A stretch of DNA of 64,000 nt from Pomacea canaliculata. Lineage: Eukaryota > Mollusca > Gastropoda > Architaenioglossa > Ampullariidae. A program made the translations under genes and the position numbers. Location of the stretch: NCBI RefSeq assembly GCF_003073045.1, contig NC_037590.1, forward strand, positions 12,920,311-12,984,310, in the 5' to 3' direction. Each line of letters begins with the position of its first letter. The stretch's first letter is position 1. The notes below the pieces were generated by a model, which did no database searches, was not told the DNA's origin, and was given only the letters and a program-made list of their open reading frames with translations. Below, in pieces: positions 12,046 to 25,560 of the stretch.

Positions 12046-14317
12046 ATGGCGGCTTTCGAGTGGCCCTGGCAGTATAAGTTCCCACCATTCTTTACGTTTG
12101 TATTCTTTATTATATTATTAATTAGTGCTCATTCTCTTATTTTAAAAAATAAACAATTTACACATTTGTTTTAATTTTCTGTTATTTTTGTCATGTAGAG
12201 AATGGTTAGGAATATTTTAGTTATATTTGTTTACTAATAATACATAAATCTGTTTTGTTTACTATTTACTTGATATGTAATTACAGAATACAACCAAATT
12301 TGGAGACTCGGAAGAAACAGCTGGAAGCTTGGTGTTCTTTGGTACTTTCTTATCAGCGACATTCAAAGAGTTACAATTTAGATGTTACAGAGGCACAGAA
12401 CTCAGAACTTTTCCACAATAAGGCCATTAGTAGTATCCTTATTGTGATTGCAAGCTGGGATGGAATTTATTGTTTTAAATCTAAGGAGCATGCTCAGATA
12501 GATCAACTATTGATTGCGCTGCTTTCTTACCATCTCTTTTAGCTTTTTTAAACATCCTTTTTGTGAATTTTGTTGTGTGTTTACATGGTAAATTTCAAGT
12601 TTTGACATTTATAGGTAGTTGTAAAGTTTGTGACATCGTATAAATAATATGCCCTTTAATGTGTCAATCGCAAAAAGTATCCTTGAAAATCTTATACAGG
12701 ATATTGTGTCCAAAGATAAAGTTTACTTTATATATATATGGTATTTGATCAGTAAAGCCATATTTTTATTTGTTATGCATAACAAATCATTGTGTTTATC
12801 TCTTTGCTTTGTCAATGGTTTACTCAACTGTGAGCATATTTTTAAGCAGCAATCTAGTGCTTCAGAATTCTATGACAAGTCATGTGGACTTTGTTATTTT
12901 GCTTAACAAACTACAGGGAAGTTGTCAGTTGATGCAATATATACAGTCCTAGATGAACTAAGAAAAAGAGGTATGTTTATCTTTTCTGCATTCAATAAAA
13001 CCCTGATAAAAATGCACAGAAAAACAGCTGTGATTACAAGGTTCTTAGGGTAAATAACACTGTGTAATAGACTGCACCTATTAGTAACATTTACTATAAT
13101 TATTTTAGAAAAAAATAGTCAGGCTTTATGACTTTCTTCCTTGGTTTTTTTTTTTTAATCAGATGGTTGGTAATAGTGATATAAGCTTTGAAATAGTGAT
13201 TGAGATTCAGGCACTTCTGAATTTTTTAATCTGATGCTCCAAAACAGGTCATATAGAATGGCAGGACAAGATGAAAAAGCAGTGTTTAGTCATGTGGAGG
13301 ACACCAGAAGAGTGGGGAAAATTAATCTACAATTGGGTAAGCCTCAAATTCACAAACTCACTTTTGTTCAGTTGGAGCACTTACCCAAGCTAGTTTGGCT
13401 TTAACATAATGAAGACAGATCAATCAGGCATAAAATCATTTTCTAAAACTATAAGAGTGTTCCTCTACAACATCCAATAAATAGTCTTATCTACATGCAG
13501 TATTCCAAAGTGCCAAGATTTTGTAAAAAATATGAAAAATACATTTTTATAAACATGATTTTTATTTATTTGTTTATGGTTTACATGTATACATCTAATG
13601 AATGTAATTTGAAGATGTTAAAAAAAAAAAAATGAAAACATATAAAAGCAGGAAGATAAATAGGTGAAAGTGTTAATGTATGTCATGCTTGCAGGTATCA
13701 GCTAATGGAATGAATAACACTGTTTGCACATTTTATGAACTTACTGATGGAGAGAATACTGTTGGTGAAGGTGAGTTTCTCAGATGTAGGTAACCATGCA
13801 TATATTTATTTACAGTGCAGCAGATACAAGTTTTATTTGATATTTTACCATTTAGCTGTTAGACAAACTCCACCTGCACATAGTCTTCTTTTGAGTAATA
13901 GACATTGAATCAGCAACAGATCCTATATTGTGATCTTAACAAGTCCAGCACTCTAATTTAAAAGGTGTAATGTGTAAAAAGAAGTTATGTGCCAGAAAAA
14001 AGTGGTTTGTGAAGTCATCAAATGAAGAATTGTATCTGTTGAAAATATTTTCCATGTGGAAATAGGTATGGATGGTTAGACATAGTGAAATAAATGACAT
14101 GCCTGTGACTGTGGTCTGTAATTTTGTGTTTGTGTGAGTGCATGCATGTGTGTTTGTGTGTGCATGGCTATGTATGTTTGCATACATTTGAGTATTACAT
14201 GATAAATCTGTTGCAGAATTTCACGGAATGGAGAAATGGTTGCTGGTGAGAGCACTCAAAACTCTGGAGCAATCTGGTAAAGCTGCCATCATGGAAGAAG
14301 GAGTCAAGTTTTTCTAG
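12046..14317 (+). CDS. VPS25: VPS25, ESCRT-II complex subunit (complete, six exons)
   Basis: VPS25 is the winged-helix subunit of ESCRT-II, present in two copies per complex. It recruits VPS20/CHMP6 to endosomes for multivesicular-body sorting. Exons: 12046-12095, 12287-12429, 12917-12970, 13248-13336, 13695-13770, 14217-14317. They sum to 513 bp, or 170 residues plus stop, against about 176 in human. All introns have GT/AG ends and phases agree. Family signatures are clear: the start MAAFEWPWQYKFPPFF carries the N-terminal PPF motif used for VPS36/VPS22 contact. Next come KQLEAWCSLVLSY, VLDELRKKG, MWRTPEEWGKLIYNW and FYELTDGE, and the protein ends GVKFF. The start ATG follows CTAAA and matches the family start exactly. 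Nothing in the gene is broken, which contrasts with the receptor array downstream. Confidence 0.97.
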
Positions 14318-17300
14318 AGAGAAAGGACCAGCAAAACACGAGGGTATCTGGCAATTAAGAAAGGGTTGGTGAAAAGAAATGTCTTTATACTTATAATTTC
14401 TTTAATATATGTTAAAAGTTTGAACATTAAAGTAAACATGAATCATTTAGTTTCCCTGTTAGACTAAAAAAAGAAATGTCCACAAATAAACAGTATTCCA
14501 AATCAAATTTATAATATCTGCTTAGTGCTTTGTGTCTCAGCAGGTATTTAGTTGAAAAATAACTAGAATTTGATATTTAGTATTTCTATATCAAGTAAGA
14601 GAACAGATTATCACTACAACTATATAGTGATCATATCTAATTGTGGTCAGCTAAATAAATGTAGGTTTGATTATCTTTCTTAATCATAATAAATAAGTAG
14701 TCTTTGAGTCTTCTTAAAGAAAGTTCTGTTTGATTTTTTTTAGCAAATCAAGACCATGGGGTTTCTGGGATGGCTTGCTGGAAAGAAGTTTATTGTGCAT
14801 GGTGTTAGAGGCCTATTCAAGACCGATTAAGGAAGACCCTTGTACAGCAGCTGACCGTATTTTTGAGATGAACATTTGAATTCCTTCATAGCTGCTGTTA
14901 AGAAAGTTAATGTGGGTATTATAATACATTGGAAGTTGGATGATATGAGAAGTCTGTCATTTCTCTTGTTTCAGCACTGTCATGTTGACTGCCTTCTACT
15001 CTCAGAGAAACAAATCTTTATGAATTTTCAGCTCATCTCTTGGTCTGCTGTAGATATTTTTTCCTGCATGCCTTTGCTCCTTGTCTGTGTCTCGTTTTCT
15101 ATCACAGTGGTTTCTGGAAACAACAGAGATAGCAAACTGGTATCCTTGTACCTTGTTAAAAAAAGAAGCACTTTGGTCTCATGACATGATATGGAGCATT
15201 TCGTACAAACATGCATGCATGTCACTAGATGGCAGCAGAACTCTGCCCCTGGGATTCAGGTTACCCCATTTAAAGTTTCATGTTAAATGTTATTCCTAGT
15301 AAGAGAGTGAAAGAAACACAAATTGGGTTTAAATGACGGATATTTTGCATACTGTATCACAAAATATGTTTTCATTGCAAAAGAATATCAAAACATAGTG
15401 GTCGTCACATTGTTATCCCTGTATAGATTCATCTTCATTCAACAGTGATTATCATGAGGCTGAGGAAGGCTTCAGAAAGATTGCAGGTTTTAGGGGTCAA
15501 CTTTCCTTAAACTTTATAAAAATTAAATTTATAATGGTGTACTTATCATCGGTAAGAATGTTTTTCATGGGTGGTTGCATGTTTTTTTTGAGTTTTAAGT
15601 CATTATGCATTTGTGTATGCCGCTTTGTGGAGACTTTTAACGTAAATAAATTGTATGTGATTTTTATATGCAATTAAGTCAGTCTTGTTTTTGAATTAAT
15701 AGTTTGTCAGCTGAGGAAACATCGATAGTGATTGCAAAGATGTAAAAGTGACAGTTTCTTACCGTCATGTAAGAGAAATCAAAAATCAATTATATGTCTG
15801 TTTACATTTTGGTAGTGTAACTGAGTGGTTTGTGGGGTCACGGTCACAGTAAGCAAACGTTTCCCCTAACAACAAGAGAGCCAGCAGATGTTCTACTCTT
15901 GATTAAATGGGCTCAAAAAATGCTTTGTCTTCACAGCAAAGTTTCAGCATGTCTCTTGAGTGGCAGGAGAATAGTGTGGCCAACTCCATCTCTCTTTGTG
16001 ACTCACCAGCCAGATCTGCAGCACCTCTTTTGCCCTATCTCAGCTCTGCTATTATATATCAATTGCAAGGGTTAAACTTTCCTTGTTGCTTCTGCTGTGC
16101 CAATAGGTGCCAAGATAAGTCACTGCGGGATTATTGGCCACAACCCAACAATGGTTTGGATGTAAAAAGAAGAGTAAATATGCTGTTGTCCTTAACATGT
16201 TATTGATTGACGGGATGAACGATAGGATGATTTTCTTTCCAAACTGAGAAAGAGTTCTTAGGTAATTATACATCATTGTACAGAAACAAATATAAATAGG
16301 AGGAGCCCTATGGGTGACTTCTTGCACTTGAGAAATCTATTTTAGATTGGTAGCATTTTCCCAGAGAGTGAATTGGAAAGTGAAAGTTAATGTTATTTCT
16401 TTGGGAATGAAATTGAAAGCTCTGTGTTTACTTATTTCACACGAAAATGCTCCTGCAGGGAAGCCTTACCATCACAAGAATGAAACATGGTAACTTTCAC
16501 AAAATATTTTAACATTAAAATGAGTAGAAGAAAAGGCGAAGATATCCAAAACATAATAATTTAACAAACTACATATTAATATGTTGAAATCAGCGATGGG
16601 AATATTGCCAAGGAATGAAAGTGGTCACTGAAAAAAGCAGGTGAGAATTGCAAAGACTTGTATGTCACAAAAGGAAATGCTTAGAATCATACAAAGTCAC
16701 ACAATAAAGTTTTTTTTTTTTTTTAAAGTAATGATCTATATATACTTAAAAAAAAATTCGTTAACTGTCATCATCAGTCAAATAATCACGTTTTAAAAGA
16801 CGAAGAAGCAGAGGCTGGCAAAACATGACCACAATGTGCACAGATGCTTTGGCTAGAAAGTCTGAAACGGAAATCTAGAGCAGATTTCAGTGGTTCTTAC
16901 CTTTAAACTCTGCTTATTTTTGTCTCTGTGTGTGTGCGCGCTAAATAAAATGGCTTTAATTCACAGTTGTGGCAAATTATATAAATTACCAAGAGTTTCT
17001 AAATTTTTATTTTATAAATGTAAAAGTTCAGTTTTATATATTGGATGTATTTATCACAAGTTATTTTAAGAAATGCTTCCATTTTATTGTGTTAAATGTC
17101 CGTTTCAAAATTCAGATACTGTATTATTACCTCTATAGAAAACTTTGTAATTAAAATATTTAAAGCCTTAAGTCAACAGACCTGTATCTGTGTTTCATGA
17201 ATTATTTAGTGCTTTTGGCTTTGCTTATCAGCAACTAACAGTTCCTGATTGACATTTCTGGACATTAATAGAAGATATGATACTTGATAATAATTGACAT

Positions 17301-17531
17301 GGCTATCTGTGAGTTATGTTCTGTCCTGAAAGCACTGCAAGTGTTTGCTTCTTCCAACACTTAATCACAATAGATTAGTAGTGGTTGCAATTATAACCGG
17401 AAGTTGCATATTTGCCAATCAAAATGCACTAAATATTTGTTAACAAAATTGTGTAACTTAGAAACTTGTACAGGTCTGTTCTAACTTCATTGTCTTTGAG
17501 TGTTAAAGCAATATTTCTATAGCAAAAGTGC
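14318..17531. other. No gene recognised (VPS25 3' flank)
   Basis: This stretch is AT-rich and has no reading frame with recognisable protein similarity. The first few hundred bases probably hold the VPS25 3' UTR. Several AATAAA-like hexamers are present, but none can be singled out as the poly(A) signal. Confidence 0.5.
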
Positions 17532-19086
17532 TTAATTCTTGTGCCTTTTGACTAAAAGCCGGCAGCTGCAAAACCGAGTTACTGTGCGCTTGAACTCCAT
17601 TCGGAAGCGACGGCCGCTGATACAATAGAGCAGAAAGTTGACGGCGTGGTTGGTGTACATGAGGTTGTCCACGAAAGCGTGCACCAGACGAACTTTGGCC
17701 TTCTCCTCGTCCCTGGTGGGCAGCCAGTAGTAACGCTTGTACAGCAGGACTATGACGACAGGTGAGGTCAGCAGCAAGAAGGTTAAGGACACGAGCAATA
17801 GCATGACGGTGATGTTGGTGTTTCTGGCCATTCTAACGCTGCCGGCATTCGATACCTTCGTCCTTGCTGTCGGCGTCATCGGCGAGGGGGATGCCAAGCT
17901 GTATGTTGCACCATTTCCTGGCGTCGCTACTGTCATCTCTCCCGGGGAGTTGATGATGATGTTGATGTCGCTGTCTATGGTGTGCATGCTACTTTCACTT
18001 GCGCCCCGTTCCACTTCCGCGCGCAGGTCTTGCGACCAGCTAATGCTTCGCCCGCCTTGCAGGTGGCGCCTCCTGTGGGTGAACTGCTGACTGAACTGAC
18101 GCGACTTGCGCAACTGGAATGACAATCAGAACATTCACGACGAGCAGCGTGCAGAAGGGTATGAAGCTGTAGATGGAGGCGTCGATCCAGGTGTAGACCT
18201 TCATCATGAAATTCTCCACCTCGGGGTCCGGGTACCAGCATTTCAACGGGTCAAGGTCGTTTCCAGAAGGCTGCAGGCGTCGCGTGAAGAGGATCTGGAG
18301 GTTGAGGGAGAAGGAGAACATACCCATGGCCGCGATGACGGCGAGGGCCTGACCTCGGCGAGCTCAGGCGCTGGGCTTGGAAGGGAAAGCGTACGGCTAT
18401 GTAGCGATCAAAGGTCATGGCTATCAGGAGAAGGACGTCGAAGTGAATGGAAAAGTAGAAGAGGAAGTATTGGACGCCGCAAGACCAGTTGCTTTGCAAG
18501 TAGAACCTTGTCTCGCCTAGGTAGCCGCGCAACAGGACGCAGAAATCCAGCACCAAGATGAGAGTGTCGAGGACCGCGATGGCGGCCATGTAGATACAGG
18601 TGGAGGTGCGGCGCAGGCTGGAGAACACAAGCGTGACGAAGCACAGGAAGTTGCCGACGATCCCCACCCCACGCAGAGTGGAATGTATATTCTGCACACA
18701 CAGATCAACGCGTAGATAAAGGCAGGTGACAGCCAGCTGCTGGAGGCATTCATTAAAGAAGGCGGCTGTACGGAGCGATGGGGGAGTTTTACGCCGAGCC
18801 AGCAACTAAGGCTATATCACGGCAAGGTTTCAAAACAGATTCAAAACTGAGCCTATCTTTGGCTACACGAACAAACAATAGACAGATTGATAATTAATAT
18901 CCAAATTTTGATTCATAGAAAAATAATAGCGGCAGACCTGTCAATCATCACGGCAATCTTCACTTGAATGAACTCTTTCACTGTGTCCGCTGTGAAGGTT
19001 GCAGGCTGGATCATCGTGTAGCTCTCGGTCCCTGTGGAAACGTAGCCAACGAAAGGAGGTGAAGCTGAACAAGTGACTTCAAACAT
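17532..19086 (-). pseudogene. Class A GPCR of the local receptor family, frameshifted, with a possible 5' exon
   Basis: The minus-strand reading gives a rhodopsin-like receptor: TM1 GIVGNFLCFVTLVF, TM2 YMAAIAVLDTLIL, TM3 ending in FDRYIAV (canonical DRY), TM5 around IDASIYSFIPFCTLLVVN, TM6 ITVMLLLVSLTFLLLTSP and TM7 TNHAVNFLLYCISGRRFR. It needs three frame changes: near 18662-18671 (a G-run before TM1), near 18350-18365 (before TM4) and near 18115-18125 (after TM5). No ATG lies in the first reading. A candidate 5' exon (19086-18938, ATG at 19086) ends at a GT donor and joins in phase to an acceptor near 18690. The third loop is unusually long (roughly 70 residues). The coding part is much richer in GC than everything around it, unlike the other receptors. 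It may be a real gene damaged by assembly indels, or a pseudogene. Confidence 0.7.
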
Positions 19087-19122
19087 CTGGGTTCCTTTAG
19101 CAGGCAATAACGAGAAAGACAA

Positions 19123-22100
19123 AAAAAGGAGCAGTGAAGACTAGATGCACACAATACTAGACGACAAAGATATCAACGGAAAGTCACTGGGCCATTAGGG
19201 ACAGGCGGAGGAGGAGGCGGCAGCGGTGGTCGTGGTCTAAATTATGAGATTGTGAAAATCAAGGCTGACCACAACAGTAAAGATGTTTTCCTAGATTTGA
19301 GACTTACCTACGGCCAACCACACGAAACATATATAAACCCGCGGCAGTTTGGTGCACCTGATGAGAACCATGTGATGCAGTACCTCTCTGTCGCTGTGCT
19401 TATCTTGCTTTTATACAGTTCATGCATCACTAGCGGGGACGTCACGTGACTGCCGAAAACCCCCGAAGATTAAGTCCATTGATCTGTTGTGGTGGCCAGT
19501 ATCTGATAACTGCAAATATACCCGTGCCCTATCGCCATTCTCCGTCTAATGGAGAAAAGATCCGGAAAAATGTTTACCTGCCCCTTTCACAGAAGCAACA
19601 CAGTCTCCTCTGTTTGGAAATGAAGTTGAGATTTTCGTTTTTTTACGCCTATTACACGACCATTTTATCAAGGGCAAACAACATGGTCACGAATGAACAG
19701 TTTATAGATGCAAAATTTGAAAAAAAAAATCTGTTTCCATAGCGTCGTGGTTATCCCGGAAACCTTGGTATGTCATCTCTTAGTAACGTATGCGCGTGCG
19801 TCTGTGCATTTTTTTAATACATGCACATGCACGTGCACGTGACTGGTGACTGGTCTGGCGTGATCGCATCAGTAGACATGCATCTATGACAAAAAGATGA
19901 AGGTTTTTAAAGATAAAGTGAGTGAGAGTTGGGATGAAGATGAAAGGACTGGTTGCACACTATTGGTTAGCAGTTATATATATATATGTGTGTATGTATA
20001 TTGTTATATAAAACTTTTTAAATTCGGCTAGCAGTAATGATCCATCAATACTCATGAGGCTCGTGACAAGCCCCGCTGCATTTGTGTATCTCCCACAAGT
20101 TTACCTTCCGGATCATCGACGTTTTCTTCGCAAAAGACTTTCTAATGCTACCTACCTCGAGCTTCAAGCTTTATTCTTGTGTTTTTATCATGAATATCAT
20201 CATATGATGTCATCAATCGTTTTTCTGCTCTGTATCTGTTGAAGATCCTTTCATTTAGTGGGACTTTTCATGAATCTGTGAGCTTAAGTTGTTAAATGTC
20301 TTGCTTTCAAGATGGTCGCCTCTAGGGAGAACATGTGAACTTTGCCTGGAGCACTGTTTACAAAGAGGATATGAACCTGATGGATGCTGATAATTAGAGG
20401 AGCTTTATGAGACAAGTGTAATTCTTTCGTCGTTTCTGTCAATGGAGAAAACGACATAGTGTGCAGTGCTTGTAAACAAGGGAACAGGGACATGGAGTTC
20501 ATGTTTAACTTTATTATTATAGGTTGAACTCGTGCCTTTTTATTAATTATTTTTGGTGTTTTTTTTTTACTTCCTAATTCAATCGTTTATTGTTGACACG
20601 TTACCATGCGATACCTCTTGGATCTTACTTCTTCCATCGGCACTCCTAAACAACAATGCAGTTCAAGAACTTGTACAAGTTTTCAACGTTGATCATTACA
20701 ACGGGGATATGTTGCTGTTATGATTTTAATGATAATGCAGGGGACGTCGTCTGCAGCGTTGGTATTGTCCTCAATCCATTTATTGATCGTCTATGTATGC
20801 ACTCTTTCGTCTCTTTATTCATCGACCCGCCAACAATCTTCCCTCCTGCGCCCGTCCATCTGTCAAATAATTTAGAACGATGTCTTATCTGGGGACTGTT
20901 GTGTCTTCCTGTTTATTTGAATGAAAGTACATGGTTGCATACAAAGCTTGCGTCAGACAAAATACCAGAAAACATGTAGCAAAGAGATGTTTAAAAAAAA
21001 TCAGTTTTTATAAGCTCTTCCACCACTAGGAGATTACAAGTGTGAGACAGTCAAATGAATAAGATAAAAAGACTCCGAGTGGCCGGCAAACCTTGATCTT
21101 TCGTTTGAACACACTTCAATACAATGAGCCATGCGACTCACCCAAATGTCCTTGGCCACCATGCTTGTTTACCTCCCCTGCCTTTCACGCGGAGTTTCCT
21201 GTAATTTATCTCATCTTGTTTTCTTATTGTTCAGACCAAACATAAAACTTCATTTGCTTTCAAGTGGTCAATAACAGAAAAAGAGTTGTCTCCACAGTCG
21301 CTTGTATACGTTAGCAAGCTTACTAGATTGATTAGACCTGTCTTGAAGGATGGTCAGGGACTGGTCACACCAGTTATTTTCACACAGGAAAGTAAGTGAC
21401 GTGCTTCGGATCGAAAAAAACTACAATAGAAAAAAGTCAATGTCTGCAAATGCATTGACACTGTCAGAAAAAGATCTGACTGGGCGATTGAAGGACAGCG
21501 ACTCAGTTACAAGCTGACGATCAAAAGACAGTCAACCTTGTAATGGAGGTAAACATCGATTTTAGAGTCGAAGGTAAAAGGTCGAAAAACAAACAAGGCC
21601 AATGACAACGGAAATGTTTTTCCCCGCAAAAAGCTTTGTTTCAGCAGATGTTCCGGTCGGGGTCTTCACTTTTCCGCTTTTGTTACTTTTTTGTTTGTTA
21701 TTTTTAAAGTATTGCTTATTAGAAAAGAGCATGAAAATAAAAAGTAAGCTGGCGGGAGGGTTGTGGCGGTGTGTGTGTGTGTGAAGAATATCCTTTTTTT
21801 CTTTCTCTTTTAATTTGCGTACAGCCGAACTTAGTTTTTGAGAAAGAAAATATAGATATCTAAAATAATAAGAGAAAAGATGGGTGAAGAGAATTCTTTC
21901 AACATTTTGAGTGGTGAAACACCGATCTTCAAGTACCTTTAGGTAACTTCTGAGTGTTCTGATCATAACATTACTTAAGAAATTCTTTCTGCTGTATTTT
22001 TTTGTTCAATAAATAAAACAATCGATATAATTCTTTATTACTTAATAGATATGTAGTTCTCTGGCTAAGTAAAAGTCTAATTCTTTGTATAATAAGTTGA

Positions 22101-22370
22101 ATATGAAGTCGATTCATAATACGGGCTGTATGATGTGACTGTACAAATCTTTTGTCTTATCTTTTCGTCTCACCTGAAAGCATTTCAATTCATGTTGATT
22201 GTCAATAAAGAGACAGGCATAGATTTTATTTGTTTTCAATTTGTGCTTGTTTTCACAAATTGTAGGCGAAAAAAGCGCACCTGGTATAGACAATGATGAT
22301 GATGATAATGATGATGATTTTAAATAAATTCATCGTATAAATATAAATGAGGAAGGAATCAGACTTGATG

Positions 22371-22372
<2 letters not shown>
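19123..22372. other. No gene recognised
   Basis: Open frames here are short, carry no recognisable motifs and are probably chance. A GGC/GGA-rich purine tract is near 19201-19235, TATA-type dinucleotide runs are near 19975-19990, and a TG run is near 21770. No splice-linked coding chain was found. Confidence 0.5.

Positions 22373-22450
<78 letters not shown>
22373..22450. repeat. (ATA)n trinucleotide microsatellite
   Basis: An almost uninterrupted run of ATA/TAA units, about 25 copies, seen directly. Frames translated through it (poly-leucine on the other strand) are artefacts. Confidence 0.97.
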
Positions 22451-22453
<3 letters not shown>

Positions 22454-23290
22454 CAAATAATAATAAAACAACAACAATAATAATTATTGAAAATTTGTAA
22501 AGTGTATAGCCACACTCCTAAAGAGCATGGTCTTAGCGCTTAAGAATAAGAACGAAACATGAACAGCATACGAGGGACAGGAAAACAAATAACATATGAA
22601 CTATAAAGGAATAAACAACCGTACTAAACGAAGAATAAAATCAAATAAAGAAAACGCAAAGAGGAACTACAAAACAATAACAAGAACAAAAGCATCTTAT
22701 ATGACCGGAGTTTCCTGAAGAGAAATATAAGAAAATCCTTAACACTTAATTTTTTTTTTTTGTTCCGTCAGCTAAAAACATTGCTGTCAAAATCTATTCT
22801 ACACCTAACGCACTTATCTGTGTTCGATTATGTGTAATAATCATTTACTTTAGAGTAACTCAATAATATTTAAACATACCAAGCACATATTTGGAGAAAA
22901 GCATATTGGGTAGAAAGATTCTTAGGTCTTACTTGCTGTCCAAATATTAGAAAGTGATTGTTATGTAATACGTGTTCAGATCTGTCATTTGCAATAGAAA
23001 AAGTTCTTTTGACTGATTGAAGTAAAACTGAATACGGAGTATTATTAAGTGTTTTCCGGAGCCCCTTGAAAAATTAATGATCGCAGTGATGGATCAATAT
23101 CAGCACTGCTTGTAAACTTGAAACAGTGGCCATATCTCGAGACGCAAGGCTGCTGCCAATAGCACTTCAGCGACAGGAACAGATAAATTTCCCAGTTGGA
23201 AGGACTGACAACAAGAGATAAAGAGTGCTGTGTGCCAGCAACACACAATATTTCTACTTGCTCGCTGAACCATGCAGGACACAACAGCAA

Positions 23291-24438
23291 ATGCGTTGGA
23301 CGACCAGCAAGAACTTGTCATCCTCCAGCACGTCAAGTATCTCTCAGTTCACCGAAGTACCACTCTTGCACATACATCTATATCCTGATTATGCTAATGT
23401 CACAGAAGTTCAGACAGCCGACATGGTCTACAAAATGTACATTCCCTTTTGTGCCGGGTTTGGAATAGCTGGAAATTGTTTAACGCTGATGGTACTTTTG
23501 TGTGGAAGGGTGTTCACATCCACAGCTTACACCTACATGGCGGCCATCGCCGGGTGCGACCTCATCGACCAGGTCATGAGCGTCGGCTTCTACATGGAAA
23601 GATTCCTACAGGGGTTCACATTCAGAGGGGAGAGAACGTGTGCACTTATCTCATTCATCTTTTACTTTGCCATTCACTGCAGCGTGATGCTGACGGTTAC
23701 CATGACGATGGAGAGGTACCTGGTAATAAAATATCCCTCAAGGCTAGTTCCTTCTTCACCATCAAACGGGCTCGCGTGGCAGTTGTTGTCGTCGCTTTGC
23801 TGTCTGTGAGTCTCAACCTCCACAACTTGTTCACCAGGGGTATGCAGTGGGACGATACCCTGCAGAAAACAAAATGCTACGCCGCAGGCAAGACCAGCAA
23901 CTTCTTTCTCTCCAAGATATGGCCGTGGATAGACGGAAGTGTGTATTGTTACCTCCCCTTTCCTATTCTCGCAGTTTTGAATTATCTAATCGTTCGCGAG
24001 ATAAGGGCTTCGAAGCAGTCGCTGACGGAAGTTAAGGAGCAAGAGGCACGACCATCCATTAGGCGGAGAAAGGAGAGTCGGCAGATAACTATTATGTTGC
24101 TTTTCGTCACAGTTACCTTTCTGATACTCGTGGGGCCCATGGGGGTCATGCTTGTGACACAAGAGCGAATCCAGGCAAAAGCATCATTTCACGACTTAGC
24201 TGTAGTGCATTTGGTGAGAACAATCGTGGACTGCCTGACCTACACTCACCATGCTATCAATTTTCTTCTTTATTGCTTGAGTGGAGGAAAGTTTCGAAGG
24301 GAAGTGCTACGAATAGTCTGTCGTATTCAACCTCATCAAAAACAACCTACTAACAGGTCTTATTGTGTATCGGCCATTGCTTTAACTCACACCAACCGTG
24401 ATGTGAAGAATCAGCCATCATTAAATTCGCATTTGTAA
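23291..24438 (+). pseudogene. Class A GPCR of the local family with one frameshift before ICL2
   Basis: The predicted receptor has about 382 residues from the ATG at 23291 to the TAA at 24436. Segments: N-terminus with NLS and NVT glycosylation sequons; TM1 GFGIAGNCLTLMVLLCG; TM2 AYTYMAAIAGCDLID; TM3 ending MTMERYLVIKYP; TM5 IDGSVYCYLPFPILAVLN; TM6 RQITIMLLFVTVTFLILVGP; TM7 HHAINFLLYCLSGGKFR. The span of 1148 bp is one base short of a multiple of three. The frame breaks once, at 23734-23737 (CCC run), where the paralogues have one more base in the YPLKAS segment. Everything on both sides is intact, so a one-base homopolymer error in the assembly is at least as likely as a real lesion. This copy stands alone, without the LINE-linked flank of the downstream units. 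Confidence 0.8.
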
Positions 24439-25175
24439 CTTTTCGATAAAAAATGCTAATGACGACTTATAACATAAAAGACTTTTTACTCGAGCAGTGA
24501 GTGCGAAGAAAACGTGTTTAACTCAACGAAATAATGCTACAACCCCAGAATTGTATTTCGAGTACACGAAATCCTTGTATTAGTTTTTTTTTTTCGATGT
24601 CCAGCACCTGAACAAACATTCTGCAAATTTCGTTTTTAAAAATGTTTCTCTTTGCCAATATGGAAGAAACAACCGGGAGGACGTCACAAATAAACCGGAA
24701 GTTAGGACCTGTTCCTGTAGAATATACTTAATATCTGGTAGACGTTTGTGAGTAGTGCTCTGAAAATGCCGGATAAAAAGATAAGACTGACAACTTTGTG
24801 TCTGTTGTCAGCATGTTCAGATCCCCTCCGTCAGCGAGAACTTTCAGTTTTCCTACCTTGCGAGGTTAACGGAACATTAAGTCTACTTTTGAGAACCACG
24901 TATGGTATGTTATATTTCTTGCTCAAGCTGATAATTTTGATAATTAGCTGCTCTAGACTCTAGACTGCACTTTATCATACCCATTGCCAGTTAAATATTA
25001 GTCACGTGGTGTTGACATTGTTGTAAAATGCATCCCTGTGATCATTGTAATATAGCTCTGTGGTCTTCACATAAAGTTGCGATTATCACGGAAATGTCTC
25101 TGTGGTCTTCTTATGAGCGTTAATCTGTGTCATATACAGAGTTGTGGTTGTGAAATGTGACTATGAGATTATCAG
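24439..25175. other. No gene recognised (receptor 3' flank)
   Basis: AT-rich 3' flank of the receptor, with no motif-bearing frame. A run of nine T is near 24585. Confidence 0.4.
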
Positions 25176-25560
25176 TCGATTACAACAGTTTATGTATTAA
25201 GACATATTACAAAGCAGATGGATGTAGGAGAACACACCTGATCATTTCTCTCTACAAGAACAAGGTAAGCGAAGAAGACTGTAGAAACTACAGGGAGACA
25301 TCATTTTTCTCTGCTATCCTTCGCTCGTATCCTTCGTACCTTGTTTCAGAAAGGAGCCTCCCGCATGTGCAAGTGGTTTTCAAACTGGACGCAGCAATGT
25401 GAACATATCTGATATTTTCTCTGAGACAGGTGCAAGAGAAAATTACTGAGAAAAACAAAGAGCTATACGCCGTTTTTATAGACTTGACGCAAGCCTTCGA
25501 CACCGTCGACAGGGACATACTTTTGGCTATGCTGGTAAACTATGGCTGTCGATGTTTTGC
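25176..25560 (+). mobile_element. LINE reverse-transcriptase fragment (decayed)
   Basis: Readings in two or more frames give typical non-LTR retrotransposon RT segments in the correct order. ISLYKNKVSEEDCRNYR (25241-25293) corresponds to the PIYKKGDxxDCxNYRGIS box. Further on, VFIDLTQAFDTVDRDIL (25471-25521) corresponds to the RT block containing the first catalytic aspartate (FxDLxxAFDxV). Frameshifts and a stop lie between them. No endonuclease or 3' end was recognised. The ~6 kb tandem duplication seems to begin at its right edge, near 25550. Confidence 0.8.

Noticed and set aside
14742..15300. Possible extra coding exon after VPS25
   Set aside because: VPS25 already ends with the family-typical GVKFF and a stop; the later frames lack splice links and similarity.
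17737..18561. Two plus-strand open frames opposite the receptor at 17.5-18.8 kb
   Set aside because: They are antisense shadows of GC-rich receptor coding sequence; the minus-strand readings carry the seven-TM motifs.
22253..22477. Poly-leucine protein on the minus strand
   Set aside because: It is an (ATA)n microsatellite read in one frame.
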